From positions 1 to 64,000 of the forward strand of contig CAJNOQ010000156.1 in assembly GCA_905250885.1 (NCBI GenBank): 64,000 nt of DNA, written 5' to 3'. Shown here in pieces: positions 12,831 through 24,700 of this stretch (positions are counted from its first letter, which is position 1; every line of letters starts with the position of its first letter). The notes beneath the pieces were generated by a model. That model worked only from the letters and a program-made list of their open reading frames with translations, did no database searches and was not told the origin of the DNA. The stretch comes from Didymodactylos carnosus (taxonomy: Eukaryota > Rotifera > Eurotatoria > Philodinida > Philodinidae). The position numbers were made by a program, and so were the translations under genes.

Positions 12831-15097
12831 AATAGTTAGATTATTTCTAAGTAATATCTTTGTTTGTTTATTTTTAATTTTCCTATCAAAAATATATTCT
12901 ATATTTTTAATCGCTCATATATTCTGACAGTAATATTAGTGAAAATCATCTAGAATTTAGTTTTCTATAGAAATATCTGAGCTATAACGTTGTCTGTGTT
13001 TCAGCTTTAAATCGCGAAGGTTATAGGTCTTAAATGTGAATGTGAAAACTTTTTTGATATTGTACAGAATAAACAGATCATACTCTAATTTTGAATATTC
13101 ATTAGTTAGCACTCGTTGTTCCAGCGATATTGAATCACGATATATATAATCCGTATTTATTGGTATGACCTTTTAATTAGACTTAAAAATATTTCCATTT
13201 TTATTTTACATAGTATTCTACTTTTTTTGAAACTCTTCTAAACTTTCTTTATATCCACAACATATAGAAGACGGTCTAATTTATTAACTATATCTTTTTT
13301 TTTTTTTGTTTTTGATATTACATTTAAAAAAACCATATTGACCTTGTTAAAAAATTGACTTATTTTCAGTGAGTGTAGTTTATTTTGTTTATTAATAGAT
13401 AAGACTTATCTATTCTTTTCTTTATGATTTATCATTTTTATTGAATGTTCAATTAGCTTTTTGCTAAACAGATATACAATACACCTCACATTTGTTGTAG
13501 ACGTGGGCATAAAAGATATCATTAAAATCCCAATACACAGATAAGTTTCATTTTTGAGATATATATGGCGGATATAGAAGTATATTTTTACGTTAGAACA
13601 AAAGAAAAACACTTTTTCAACTTTTTTTCGTTTTTTCTCGTCTTCTTCTTTTTCTTCTTCGTCTCTTCTCTTATCAACTTCAATAATATACACGCAAAGT
13701 CTTAATGTTGTTTTTAATCAGTTAATGGTCGAAATCATTTATTAATGAAGCCGCATAGAAAAAATAATATACTCAACCAATCACACACATACAGACAAAC
13801 CACCTGGACGACAACCTGTATCTGTCAGTTTTGTACACCTTTTTCTCCTTATAGTGACTCTTTGTACCTCACAACGTTAGACTGGAAAAAAGTGATTTTT
13901 AAAAGTAAACTATGTTAACAGAAACATTGGGTAATTGATTGTAGACAGATTTCTCAATAATAAAAAACAAAAAAATGTAAACAAATCTTTCACCAGAAAC
14001 TTTATCAGTATCATAAAAATTTTAAATATTTTCTTTCTTTAAACTGGGACAAGTTTTCCTCTTCCGAGTTTAAATTCTGAGTGAAATTTTGCTTATTTTG
14101 ACCTTTTTTCTTTTGTAAAAATAAAAAATATCATCAAGAATTTTATTCTAACTTGAAATTATGATCATCGTGCATGAAGTCCTCAATTTTTGGATTTTTT
14201 GTCAATATAATCAGTATACAGAATATCTGTTCATAATCAGAAACATTGAGCTAGAATTGTTTAGATTGAGTTCATTTTTTACCTCGTAGTCTACTTGAAG
14301 CGAAGCGTCTTACTGAGCAATGACATTTTAGTGAAAATATATCACATGAAGATCTATTAAATTGTTATCATGACCTTTGCTGTTGTTTTTATTTTATTTT
14401 AAACAAATCATTAATAGTACTATAGTCTATTTTCTTTCTAATGTCTTGTTCTAATCAGGTACGTCTCACTACTCTTTCTTCAAACTAGAATACATCAAAG
14501 TTTTTTTTCTCCTCGAAATGTCAACTTTAATTGTTGAATGTTATAAAAAAAAAAAACTTTTTATTTTGCTAATTTTTTTTTGTTTTGCACTTATGACAAG
14601 AAAAATATTTTAAAGTTTTGTTGTTTCATCTCTTTGATGATGAAAACAATAAAGAGAGAAAAAAAAGTAGATATAAAATCAAGAAAAATCCATAAATGTG
14701 TATGATGATTTTTTTCTCTATTGGAATTTTAGGTAACATTCAACACACATCCTTCAATTTTTAATCTAATATAAATTGACAACTATGTAGACGTAATAAG
14801 CGGACAAATTTCTTTCAATCGTTTGATCACATAATCGAGAATATGATAACATTGTTGTGAAAATTTTTTCACTGTGAGTTTTGTTTAGTATGCTGATGAA
14901 CATGATACAATTGCAGTAAATGATCGACAGATATAAAAAACAGTTTTTTTTCTCCTTCTATCTAGATATATACAAAAGTAAATAAAGTAAAGCTTTAAAC
15001 TGTATAGTAATCTGTCTGTCATTGAAATAGATTTATTGTTTAAAAATACATGATTTTTGTTTTTTTCTTTGTTTAATATCAAAGAAACAGGAATGAG

Positions 15098-15126
15098 TTA
15101 TTATTATTATTATTATTATTATTATT
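15098..15126. repeat. (ATT)n microsatellite
   Basis: About nine to ten TTA/ATT units. A similar shorter run occurs at about 10750-10780. Confidence 0.85.
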
Positions 15127-15846
15127 TATTATGTGTTATTTCTGATTGAGAATAACAAATTTTTTACATATCTTTTAACAGATTGAAAAAAAAGTGAGAG
15201 ACAAAGAGAGAGAGAGATAGAGAGAAAGACTATAATATATTGACTTGTACAAATTAGTGTACATACATGTATATCGACGAGTGTTATGAATAGTTGTGGT
15301 CATATTACATAGTTGAAAGAAGAATAGAAAAATAATTGTTGATACGTGCTTGCCTTTTTTTCTCTCTCTTCTCTGTTGGAATGAGTTTAAAATACACATA
15401 CACACGTATACGTAGGGGATAAGGTTAAGTTATTCAGTGCCTTTCTTTTCCTCATAATTTTTTTTTTTTTTTGTTGTTTGTTGTACTTCATTGAAGTGAA
15501 ACCTTTTTTTTTGTTGTTGTTAAAAATTCGTTAAAAGTATCAAATATCAAAAAAAAAACAATAGGTGATGGTCCTTGATCGGTAAAGTAAGCTTCAATTT
15601 TTCCTCTTTTTTTTCAACGGTCTATCGACTCTCATGATCTCACAATAGAAATATTTCAGAATTTTAATTTAAGATAGTCTAAATGAGTGGAGTTTATAAT
15701 TTAATGGAGAATATATGTTTTTAACTATATTTGATATTCCATATTCATAATTATATTCAAATGCTCTAACATAAAAACCTACTGATAACTGTATAATGCA
15801 TGAGCAAGAGTAATCTAAAGGTTAATAGATAGAGAAATAAAACAAA

Positions 15847-15852
15847 TTTATT
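15847..15852 (-). terminator. polyadenylation signal of the FemAB-fusion gene
   Basis: The minus strand reads AATAAA about 87 bp after the stop codon of the gene ending at 15939, giving a plausible short 3' UTR. Confidence 0.55.
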
Positions 15853-15888
15853 AATAGTGACTAGGATTGATCATTTGTTGTTGTTGTT

Positions 15889-15956
15889 ATTTCGTTGATT
15901 TGTTACAATTCTTAATTTTCGTTGATTTGTTACAACTCTTAATTTTCGTTGATTTG
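15889..15956. repeat. 27-bp tandem repeat across a stop codon
   Basis: The unit ttcgttgatttgttacaayt plus cttaatt is present about 2.5 times. The innermost copy encodes the last residues (QINEN) and the stop of the minus-strand gene; the other copies lie just beyond in the 3' UTR. The copies differ by one base, so the duplication is fairly recent. Confidence 0.8.
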
Positions 15957-18853
15957 GGATTCGGATTCAATTTCAATCGTTCGTTCATTATCTATTAGAC
16001 CATCCTTATTATCGTCAGTTTTCTTTTTTTTCTTTTTACTATCAGTTTGATTTGAATTTAATATTTTGTTTAGCTGAGGTGGTTTTTTTTGTGCTTTTGG
16101 TTTTTTAGGTGGTTGTTCAGATACTTCATCCGTCCCAGGTTGCTGTTGTACAACTGTTGTATTATTTTGTGATTTTTTATTATCATGTATCATTTCAATA
16201 TCGCTACCAACTTTCTGAATTCCAAATGCTAGTATTGGATTACCCGCATAGCCACCAGAACATAGAGGAACTGATGCACAACCAAGATCCATTTTTGGTG
16301 ATGCTGTTGTTGGTCCAAAATCGATAAATGCAAATTTTTCTTTTAGTGCAAGTTCAATTACCCATTGTAACATGACAAAATAAGCTTTTACTGGTCGAGC
16401 TTTTTCGTGTACCAGACCTTGAATATCAGTGGTAATAAGGGAATAAGGAAATTTAAATAGTACAGAACTAGCAATTATTTCATTATTAACACGTAAAAAT
16501 ACGACAGATCGATATTGATCTGACATTGTTCGTCCTAAACATTCAATATAAGGTGGTTTTGGTTGTGCTAACGTTGGTGGTTCATTATTTGCTTGTCGAA
16601 GAGTTGCAATATTTAGCCATTTTTCATATACAGCTTGACTAACAACTGGGTTATCAAGATCTTTTACTTCTTCAATTGTACCATGATTTTTTAAAAATTG
16701 TGCAAGATAATTTCGTCTATTACTTTTCTTCAATGTTCTCATGTATTGATCCCAATTTTTACCATGATGTGGTCTTAAATCGAGAATATGACTTGGTGGT
16801 AATGGAATATGAAAAAACCCAGCTGAATGAATAGAATGTGAAATTAATTCTGTTTGCATTATTGGTAATAACAGTAAATCACAACAATCTTTTGAATTTT
16901 GTTCGTCATTCCAGTCGACAATCGCGCGCAATACAGAAGATGCACGTGCCAACGGACGACGTGTTGGTGTTAAAAAGAATACACCACTTCGAAATGGCCA
17001 TTGAAATCCTAATAAACCCATTCGTAATACTAATGGTCGAAAACGTTTTGTACAATTTCCTGATCCTAATGTTTTTTTTAATATTGTACCGCATGTTCCC
17101 ACAAGATCTGAACTAAGTGTTGCGTCGTATTCTTTAATGATTGATAAAAGCACTATTGCTTCCGTATCATCCCATTCAATTTGTGTTGTTGATTGTTGTT
17201 GATGGTTCTGTTCAATTCTATTTTCATTTATATTTGCTTGATTAATTACTTCTGGTTCTTCGATAGTTCTCTTATAATTTTTTCTTTCAATTTTTCTCAA
17301 TTCACGTTTACTGAATGTTGACATTTTAGCCCCTTGTTGTGGCGGTAGTGGTGGTGATGATGATGATTGTTGCTGTTGTTGCTCCTGCTGCTGCTGCTGT
17401 TGTTGTTGTTGTTGTTGTTGTTCCTGTTGCTGTTGTTGTTGCTGTTGTTGTTGCTGTTGTTGTTGTAACATAGCTGCTGCATCGAGTAATTGTAATGATG
17501 GTGGTTGCTGTATTTGTGGGATGTTATACTTACGGTCTCGATAACTAACACGCAAGCATAAACATGTAACATTCTCAATTTGATTTTGTTCATATGCTTT
17601 TATCAATTGTAAAGCAGCCTCTCCCGTCATCGAATCTGGTGATTGACGACCATATAAGTCAATAGCTATCGCCCAACGGTTTAATAGAGCCTCGGGTTGT
17701 GTACTCAAATTAATACGTTCAACTTTTAATTCTGTACGAGTTGGTGTTTGAAATTCTTGTTCTGATTTCAAAATCATTAGTAATAATATACACTGTAAAA
17801 CAGATAGTACAGGATCAGCATGAATTAATGTGTATACGTATGGATTATCAAGTTTCTCAAGATGTTTATAGAAAGACAATATGATAATGGTGAAAAGAAT
17901 AGCTGCTGATATACCAATAACACAAAATATTTTATATACACGAAGTAACGAATTTACACATTTTTGTCTATTTGTACCACGTATTGCTATTATTCTACCA
18001 ATACCAAATAATCCGCAAACAAGATTAAGAACACCTGTTCCCTCTTCAGTTTGAAAACACCAAAGAGGAACACCTCCATTATTTTTATTATGTTTATTTA
18101 TTCTTCCATTAATTATTGTGGCAGCAAGTGAGAGTGCTGTTAAAAAAATAGATGAAAATAACAAAACTGAACGTGAAAATTTATATACTGGACTCCAATT
18201 CACTACCATATTCCACATACAACATGCAACATAACATAATATAATAATTAACACTAATAACATACTAAAATATCGATAGGCATTTTGTTGTTGTGCAATA
18301 ACTAATAGACCACCACACCAATAAATAAATTGAACAATAAGAAATACCGTAAATAATATAAAACAAATTAAATTCATTCCTAAATGAACATTATTTAGTC
18401 TTTCATACGATAGAATTCGTTTTGTTACTAGTGAATTTACGGCATCAGTATGTAGATTTTGTGAATTGTTTTGAACTCGTTTTTCATTTATAGCTAATAC
18501 AAGTCCTAGAATACTGTTGATTAATGCTATGGCTGTTATAAACATTTCAAATATAAAATAGGCCCATTTATCATGTGGTTGTTTCTTTTTTGCACTTGAC
18601 GTGTTAGTATAAATATGTACAATAAATTGCAATATACACATAATGATAATTATTGAATTAGCAGCTATGAGTTTTTTTAATTGACGAATTGTAGATGAAT
18701 GCATTGTTAATTCAACATCAGTTCCCCTAGAAAAAGTTAAACGAAAACAACATATGATTTTATCGATTTTCTCTTTAAAAACGTTTTAATACTTGTCACT
18801 TACTGTCTCGTCAAAGCTGGTGATGATGTAGATTCCATTTCAAGTATGGCCAT
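15939..18853 (-). CDS. multi-pass membrane protein with polyQ linker and FemAB/BioF2-like acyltransferase domain
   Basis: Two exons (18853-18804, 18726-15939) give 945 residues. The small first exon joins in frame through a 77-bp intron, and two in-frame ATGs (18853, 18838) are candidate starts. A shorter start at 18704 inside exon 2 is possible. Residues about 30-340 hold seven or eight hydrophobic helices. Residues about 435-470 are a glutamine tract with a few glutamates. Residues about 655-850 resemble the GNAT-like fold of FemAB/BioF2 acyltransferases: YMRTLKKSNRRNYLAQF, then FLRVNNEIIASSVLFKF, then KFAFIDFGPTTASPKMDLG. The C-terminus is lysine-rich. FemAB-type domains transfer acyl or aminoacyl groups; the substrate here is unknown. 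The fusion to a membrane domain is unusual. Domain assignment is from motifs only. Confidence 0.72.
17364..17468 (-). repeat. polyglutamine-coding CAG/CAA tract
   Basis: About 33 mostly glutamine codons on the minus strand, mixed CAA and CAG and broken by two GAG/GAA codons, followed by a serine/proline run. It separates the membrane half from the acyltransferase half of the fusion protein. Mixed codons make it less prone to slippage than a pure CAG run. Confidence 0.85.
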
Positions 18854-21790
18854 TATTATTACAATAAAATTCTCATTAACCTTACAAGATCTGAAAATAA
18901 TATTCATTTTTTTCTTCTTCTTCTTCTTATGTATGAATGTTATTTGACATTCTATTAAACCATGAACAAGAGTAGTATATCTCGTCCTCAGTATGATAAA
19001 CATTTATAAACACTCAATAAGAATTCTATGAATTAGTAATATATTTGTATTGATATCATTAAAATAAGACGTTATCTCTTGATATCTCTTTTTCTTATAA
19101 TTTTTAAAACTAAGAAGAAAATTTTTATTGTCAATTCTATAAGACACAACTATCTAATATCATTAGAATGAAACACAAAAAAACTATTGTATATCTATTA
19201 TATAATCATCCGTTTTTCGACTATAATCAAAATACTACGTGTTCATTTAAAGTGATGTTATAGTTCAAAACATTTGATTTCTATCTGTTTTTAGAGTCTA
19301 TTAGAGGTGTATGCATGCCAACGGGAATATATAAGATGTTTACATAGAAACTAGTTTTTTATACAATTTTGTCTAATGTTTGAAGCTAATGTTAACGTGT
19401 GTTATTGAATAGGAATTTTCTCTTATCAATTGACTAAATACTCTAGATATCTTATAATCCTATTGTTATCAAAAATTATATGCATTTTTTTTTCTTCTCG
19501 AACTTATTAAAGAAGCAGAATATTTTAATTTTTAATTCTGCAAAAGACATTAATTCATCTCACATTTAAACGTTAAATATTAGAATGTTTAATTTTTATT
19601 AATAAACGTTATATTCATGGCTTAGTAAAAGACTAGAAGAAGATTTAAATAGGAAACGAAAATAAACAAAACAAACTCGACGCATAAATAAAGATAAAAT
19701 ATATCAAATGTTAAAATATTCAGAGTAATATTTTTTGATAAATATTTTTCTTGAACAATTAAAACTGATATACACAGTAAAGAAAATATAATATAACACA
19801 ACTACGTATGTAACGATGTCTACTTGACAAACGTAATAATGTCACCTGTCTTCATCTAAATGTGACTAAGTAGTGTAACATATTGATAAAATAAAATTCG
19901 TTAGAGCGTATAAAGAAAAAACAAAATGTATAGCGAATTTAGAGGGTTTTTTTTTTTATTATTATCTTAAACCATGCTTTTAGATCTATTAGTTTAACCC
20001 TCACTCCTGTTCAGATGAACTATGATTCATATTTATGACGATATAATTAGTAATTTTAGATTATTTACGCAGTCGTCAAAGATTGAAGAATGATGCGTAC
20101 GTATCTTTCTTTTAGTATTAAACCATTTATTTCAATCGATGTAGTGCTTATATACAGTACACTATTAATGAAAATCGATCACAACAAATTGGACAAAAAT
20201 TTTTTACTTTTGTATTATAAACCGTAATCGATATTATGTTTATCTTTTAGCAGATACAAATAGTATGAGAAACCTTTTTTACATATTATTTTACTTTTGA
20301 TTTAAAATAACTAATAATATATGTTTTTTTTTCGTCCAATAGTTCGTCGTCCTAGTAATAATATTTCCTAAACAGATCTTTTTTTTCATAATTGCTTTTT
20401 TGTTTTGTGTATATAAACATGTATGTCGATGGTATTGTTAACTTATAACTACCATGTGATTGTTTGTCCATTTTGTCGATACTGTTGCTACACAGTTACA
20501 AGCACAGTGTTAAGGAAACCTAAAAACAAAACAAAACAAAAAGTAAATGAAAAGGTTAAACAAAAGACATTTGAATGATAAACAAGTGTCTAGTATAGTG
20601 TTTTTATCCCATTGAAATTTTATCTTGCTTCTTCTTCTTCTTCTTCTTCTTCTTTGTATGTGTATGAAATCGATGAAAATAATGTACATGTTGGTTGAAA
20701 CTAATTTCTACAAAAAAAAAAAAAGAAAAAATTTGTTTTGTTGAGCGAACAATACTCATATCATCATACTTTTTTTCTTCTTTCTACACTCATTAAAATA
20801 AATGTGATAGATACTATATGATAGATATCTTCACTATTGTAGCCTTTTGAAGAGGAAAAAAAAATACTTTTTATTATTAGTGACCTTCAGATGATTTTAT
20901 CTTTCTCATAAAAAAAAAAAAATGTACACATACCAACGATGACTCTAAAAAAATTCATTGAACCGTGTCCGAATAACTGTTAGAGATAATGTAGATGTGA
21001 AACTGAGAGAAGTAAAGAGAAGAAGAAGAAGACGAAATAGACAGATCATTTTCTAATCGATCAACAAGGTATAAACTTTATACTAGAATATCATGTTTCA
21101 AGGCTAAATTTTTATAGTGAGATTAATATTGAACGTCTGTAAAATAGAAAAGAAAATATGCGTCTGTAACTCAAACAGTTGAACTTTTCGAATATCTACG
21201 TTCAATTATACATCAACGAGTATGTTATTGTAATTGTATGGGAGTAGACTAGTATACGTAACACAATATATATGATACTTTAATAATTTTCTCTCTATAG
21301 ATATGAATGTCAAAATTAATATTTTTTTCATCATATTGTATACTTTAAACTGTTCATATTTGTAAAGTAAAAATTTTTCCTAAGAAAAATCTCTAAATTG
21401 GGTAAAAATTTAAGATAAAAAAATAAAAACATCATTTGGCAAATGTTTAAAAAATATTTACTATAATATATTCATCTTCTGATTCATATCATGTATAAAT
21501 ACATGTTCGTTAAGAATAAACGGCATGATATAAAGAAAATCTACATTCATGATTCAATTCTTTACTTCGTTCAAAAATTTAGATAAATATAAAATGTATT
21601 TTCATTTGTTTTTCTCGGGGTTGACCTTCATTTTATGTTTTAGGACTGTGTCTATAATAAGAACAATTAGTAAGCGAAGGTCATTAACGAAAATTCAAAT
21701 AATAAAGCGATAACGTCCATATATGAATATCTTACAGCAACAAGAGGAGCAGCAAATTTTATAAACAAGAAGGACAATAATAACGCAACA
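18854..21790. other. divergent intergenic region
   Basis: About 2.9 kb between the start of the minus-strand FemAB-fusion gene and the start of the plus-strand PDZ gene, so promoters of both should lie here. I see only AT-rich sequence, long T runs and a TTC microsatellite (20628-20654). No coding frame or structured RNA is recognised. A possible splice acceptor (atcttacag) lies at about 21728-21736, ahead of the PDZ start codon. Confidence 0.5.
20628..20654. repeat. (TTC)n microsatellite
   Basis: About nine CTT/TTC units in the spacer between divergent genes. Confidence 0.85.
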
Positions 21791-24700
21791 ATGTTAACTC
21801 AAAAACATCCTACAACTTATCATAGTCAACCGTTGCCAACATCGTCATCGTCATATCCATCACAGTACTCAGCATCGTCCCAACAACAACAACAAAAACA
21901 GTCAAATAATCCTGGACAAACAAATGTTGATCTTCATCCACGTTCTTGTATTTTAAGAAAATGGCCACATTACGATGGTTATGGTGTCGGTAAGTATTTT
22001 TATCTATTTTATTCATTACAGATAACAAAACTGAATGTGTCTGATTTTTGTTTTTTTCTTCTTCTAGTATTAGGAAGAAATTATACATGGTACGGACTAC
22101 GTATTGGAGATGTTGAACCAAATAGTCCTGCTGAAAGTGGTGGTCTATTACGTGAAGATGTTGTTCTCGCTGTTAATGGACGATCAGTTGAAAATGAAGA
22201 TTTTTTTGTTATTCTATCATTTATTCAACAGGAATTAGAAAAAGATGAAATACGATTTTTAGTATTAGATCCACAGGGTGCTGACGCAGCACGACGTAAT
22301 AATATTGTAATTGATGAACATTATTCAACAGTTGTACGAATGGAAACACCAACGTTAACTGTTAGTCCAGAAAAAATACTCTATGATCAATGGTCAAGAG
22401 ATCCAACATTATCACAGAATATGATACATTTAGGACCAACATTTAATGGTTCAGATTATCATCGTTCACCATCCTATGATAGTCACAAGAATAGAAATAA
22501 TCGTAATTTGTCAGGTATTCAAGATAATAATAATTTAGTATCACAACGTTATCCTCAAAACCATCAACAAGAAATAAATGAACAACAAGTTTATACATTT
22601 CCATCATATTCGGGTAAGTGGGTTTAAAAGAAAAAAGCGATTTATTTGAATACAATGGCTCGTCCTTTAACAATAGTTTCAACAATAGATACAGAAAAAT
22701 ATGATTTTTCGTTCTTCATCTCTAATCGAAGTAGTCTAGCAAAATTTGACTTTTCTCATTCGATTATACCTTAGAATAGACGCGAAGACTCTAAAAGCTG
22801 CAATGACGACAGCTTAGTTCAGCTGATATACGCTGAAGTGCAGAAGTGTTAGCATTATGATACACGAATTATTCTGTATCATCGAAAAAGGCTGACAAAT
22901 TGACCTGAAAGCGACTCTGCACATCTGTTTTTCTTGAACCTTGTAGTATAATCCTCTTCAAAAAAATGTTATACTAACATCGGAAGGCAACATACAAGCT
23001 TTCAAACCCACTGGGTTATTTCCTTTTCAGACTATGCAATTGAAAATGGAAGATCATTTCTTGATGTTCTGTTTGAACGAGAAAGTGATTTAGTTAAAAT
23101 TCAGCATCATGGGTATTTACCATTGGAAAAAGGGGATTCTAGAACACTTGACAAGAATAAAAATACAAAAACAGATAAGATACCCGTAAAAGAGTTTATA
23201 AAATCGGGTATTGATACTATAAAAACACGCTGGACATCAAAAACTGGAAAACAATCGGATGAATCTGAATCCAGTGACACATCAAGAAGATCATCTAAAG
23301 ATTATGATAGAAAAAAAAAGATCACACCTCCATCTTCTCCTATTCATAATGAGAATTTAAATAAACAAAAAACAGATAGTTCATCAAATATTTCATTTTT
23401 GGATAAACTTAAAAATAAATTTCGAAAATCTGGTAACGATGTTGATAATGAACGTATACGGCGAACATCATCGACAAAGGGTCATCAGGATGGTAGGAAA
23501 AAAATTGCTCCAATTAAATCTAATGCATGGATAACCAAAGAATATTTTCTTATACTAATATGCTCTACAAATGCAAAAGATAAACAATAAAGAAAGATAC
23601 TATGTTGCTGCTTATGCTTTTTATGTTGAACTGACCTTTTTTTTAATATGTTTGTTCTACAAAGGTATGATATCCCACAGATGGCAAGGCAAAATTAGTA
23701 CTACTTCATTCAAGTTTTTTTTCTTTTTTCTAAACGCTTGTCGTCGTCATATCTTTGTCAAGAACTCTTTTCGTTTAAACTTGAATGTAGCGTCATGTTC
23801 GGTTATCAGCTTTGACAAGAGCTATTGAACATGTACGTTGCTTTGAGTGCATGCGCATGTGTAAATAACATGACTACTTTTCGTCCTTCACTAAGAATTT
23901 TGTGACATTAATTAAACATACTTATATCTATTGTATTATGAAAAAACATGATCTTTATTTTTTGTGATCTTTTTTTTGTTTTAGGTGTTGATGATTCTCA
24001 ATCTGAACCACGTATGTGTACATTAATAACTCATCCAGGCACAGATGGTCTAGGCATCTATTTACAAGTGGATAAAGATTTTGGCCATGTTATTGTTGAC
24101 GTTGAGAAAAATTCTCCAGCTGATTTAGCTGGCATTGAAAAAGATGATTGTATATTATCGTTGAATGATACATCCGTATTAACATTACCGTATTCGGAGG
24201 TATTAGCATTACTTAAAAAGAGTCGAAATGAACAGAATTTAAATTTTTTGGTAGCTAAAAAGAGTTATCTATTAAAAGCGTCTGCGAATGATCCAACATT
24301 CATACCATATGATTATTCCAATAAATATACGAATAATGATCAACGTCAACAATCCGGTGGTGAAGTTTTACCATCAAGTAATTTGCCAACAGCATCTGCG
24401 GCACAAACACTAGAACAATTATATCAAAAATATACAACAACAACCTCGACACCTGATTCAACCGATGATGATGGTGGAAAAGGAAAACGTGAAACAGTTT
24501 CAACGACAACATCAACAACAGATCGTTATGATCAAACTCGACAACCACAGTGGGATAGAAATAGTACGATTAATCAAGGAATACGTGGATCAGGACAACC
24601 AAACGCCTATTCGAATCAACAAAAACAACCGGGACAAATTGTTCAGGGTGTTGGACCAGCTACTCAAGACGGATCATCATGGCGTCGATCCGATCAGGGT

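Larger units (their letters stand above)
5186..15846. other. 10.6 kb gene-poor AT-rich region
   Basis: No open frame here has recognisable content. The few frames above 60 codons are low-complexity T/A-rich translations or repeat-driven. Contents seen are a 43-bp perfect hairpin (5769-5811), purine/pyrimidine tracts (6483-6515, 12315-12345, 15190-15232), microsatellites (TA, AC, ATT) and a possible transposon trace near 12.7 kb. Part of the right end must be the 3' UTR of the minus-strand gene ending at 15939. The rest may be a long 3' UTR, a non-coding transcript or plain spacer. Confidence 0.55.

Noticed and set aside
17297-17593. Asparagine/serine/histidine-rich minus-strand frame
   Set aside because: Frame-shifted shadow of the polyglutamine tract of the FemAB-fusion gene.
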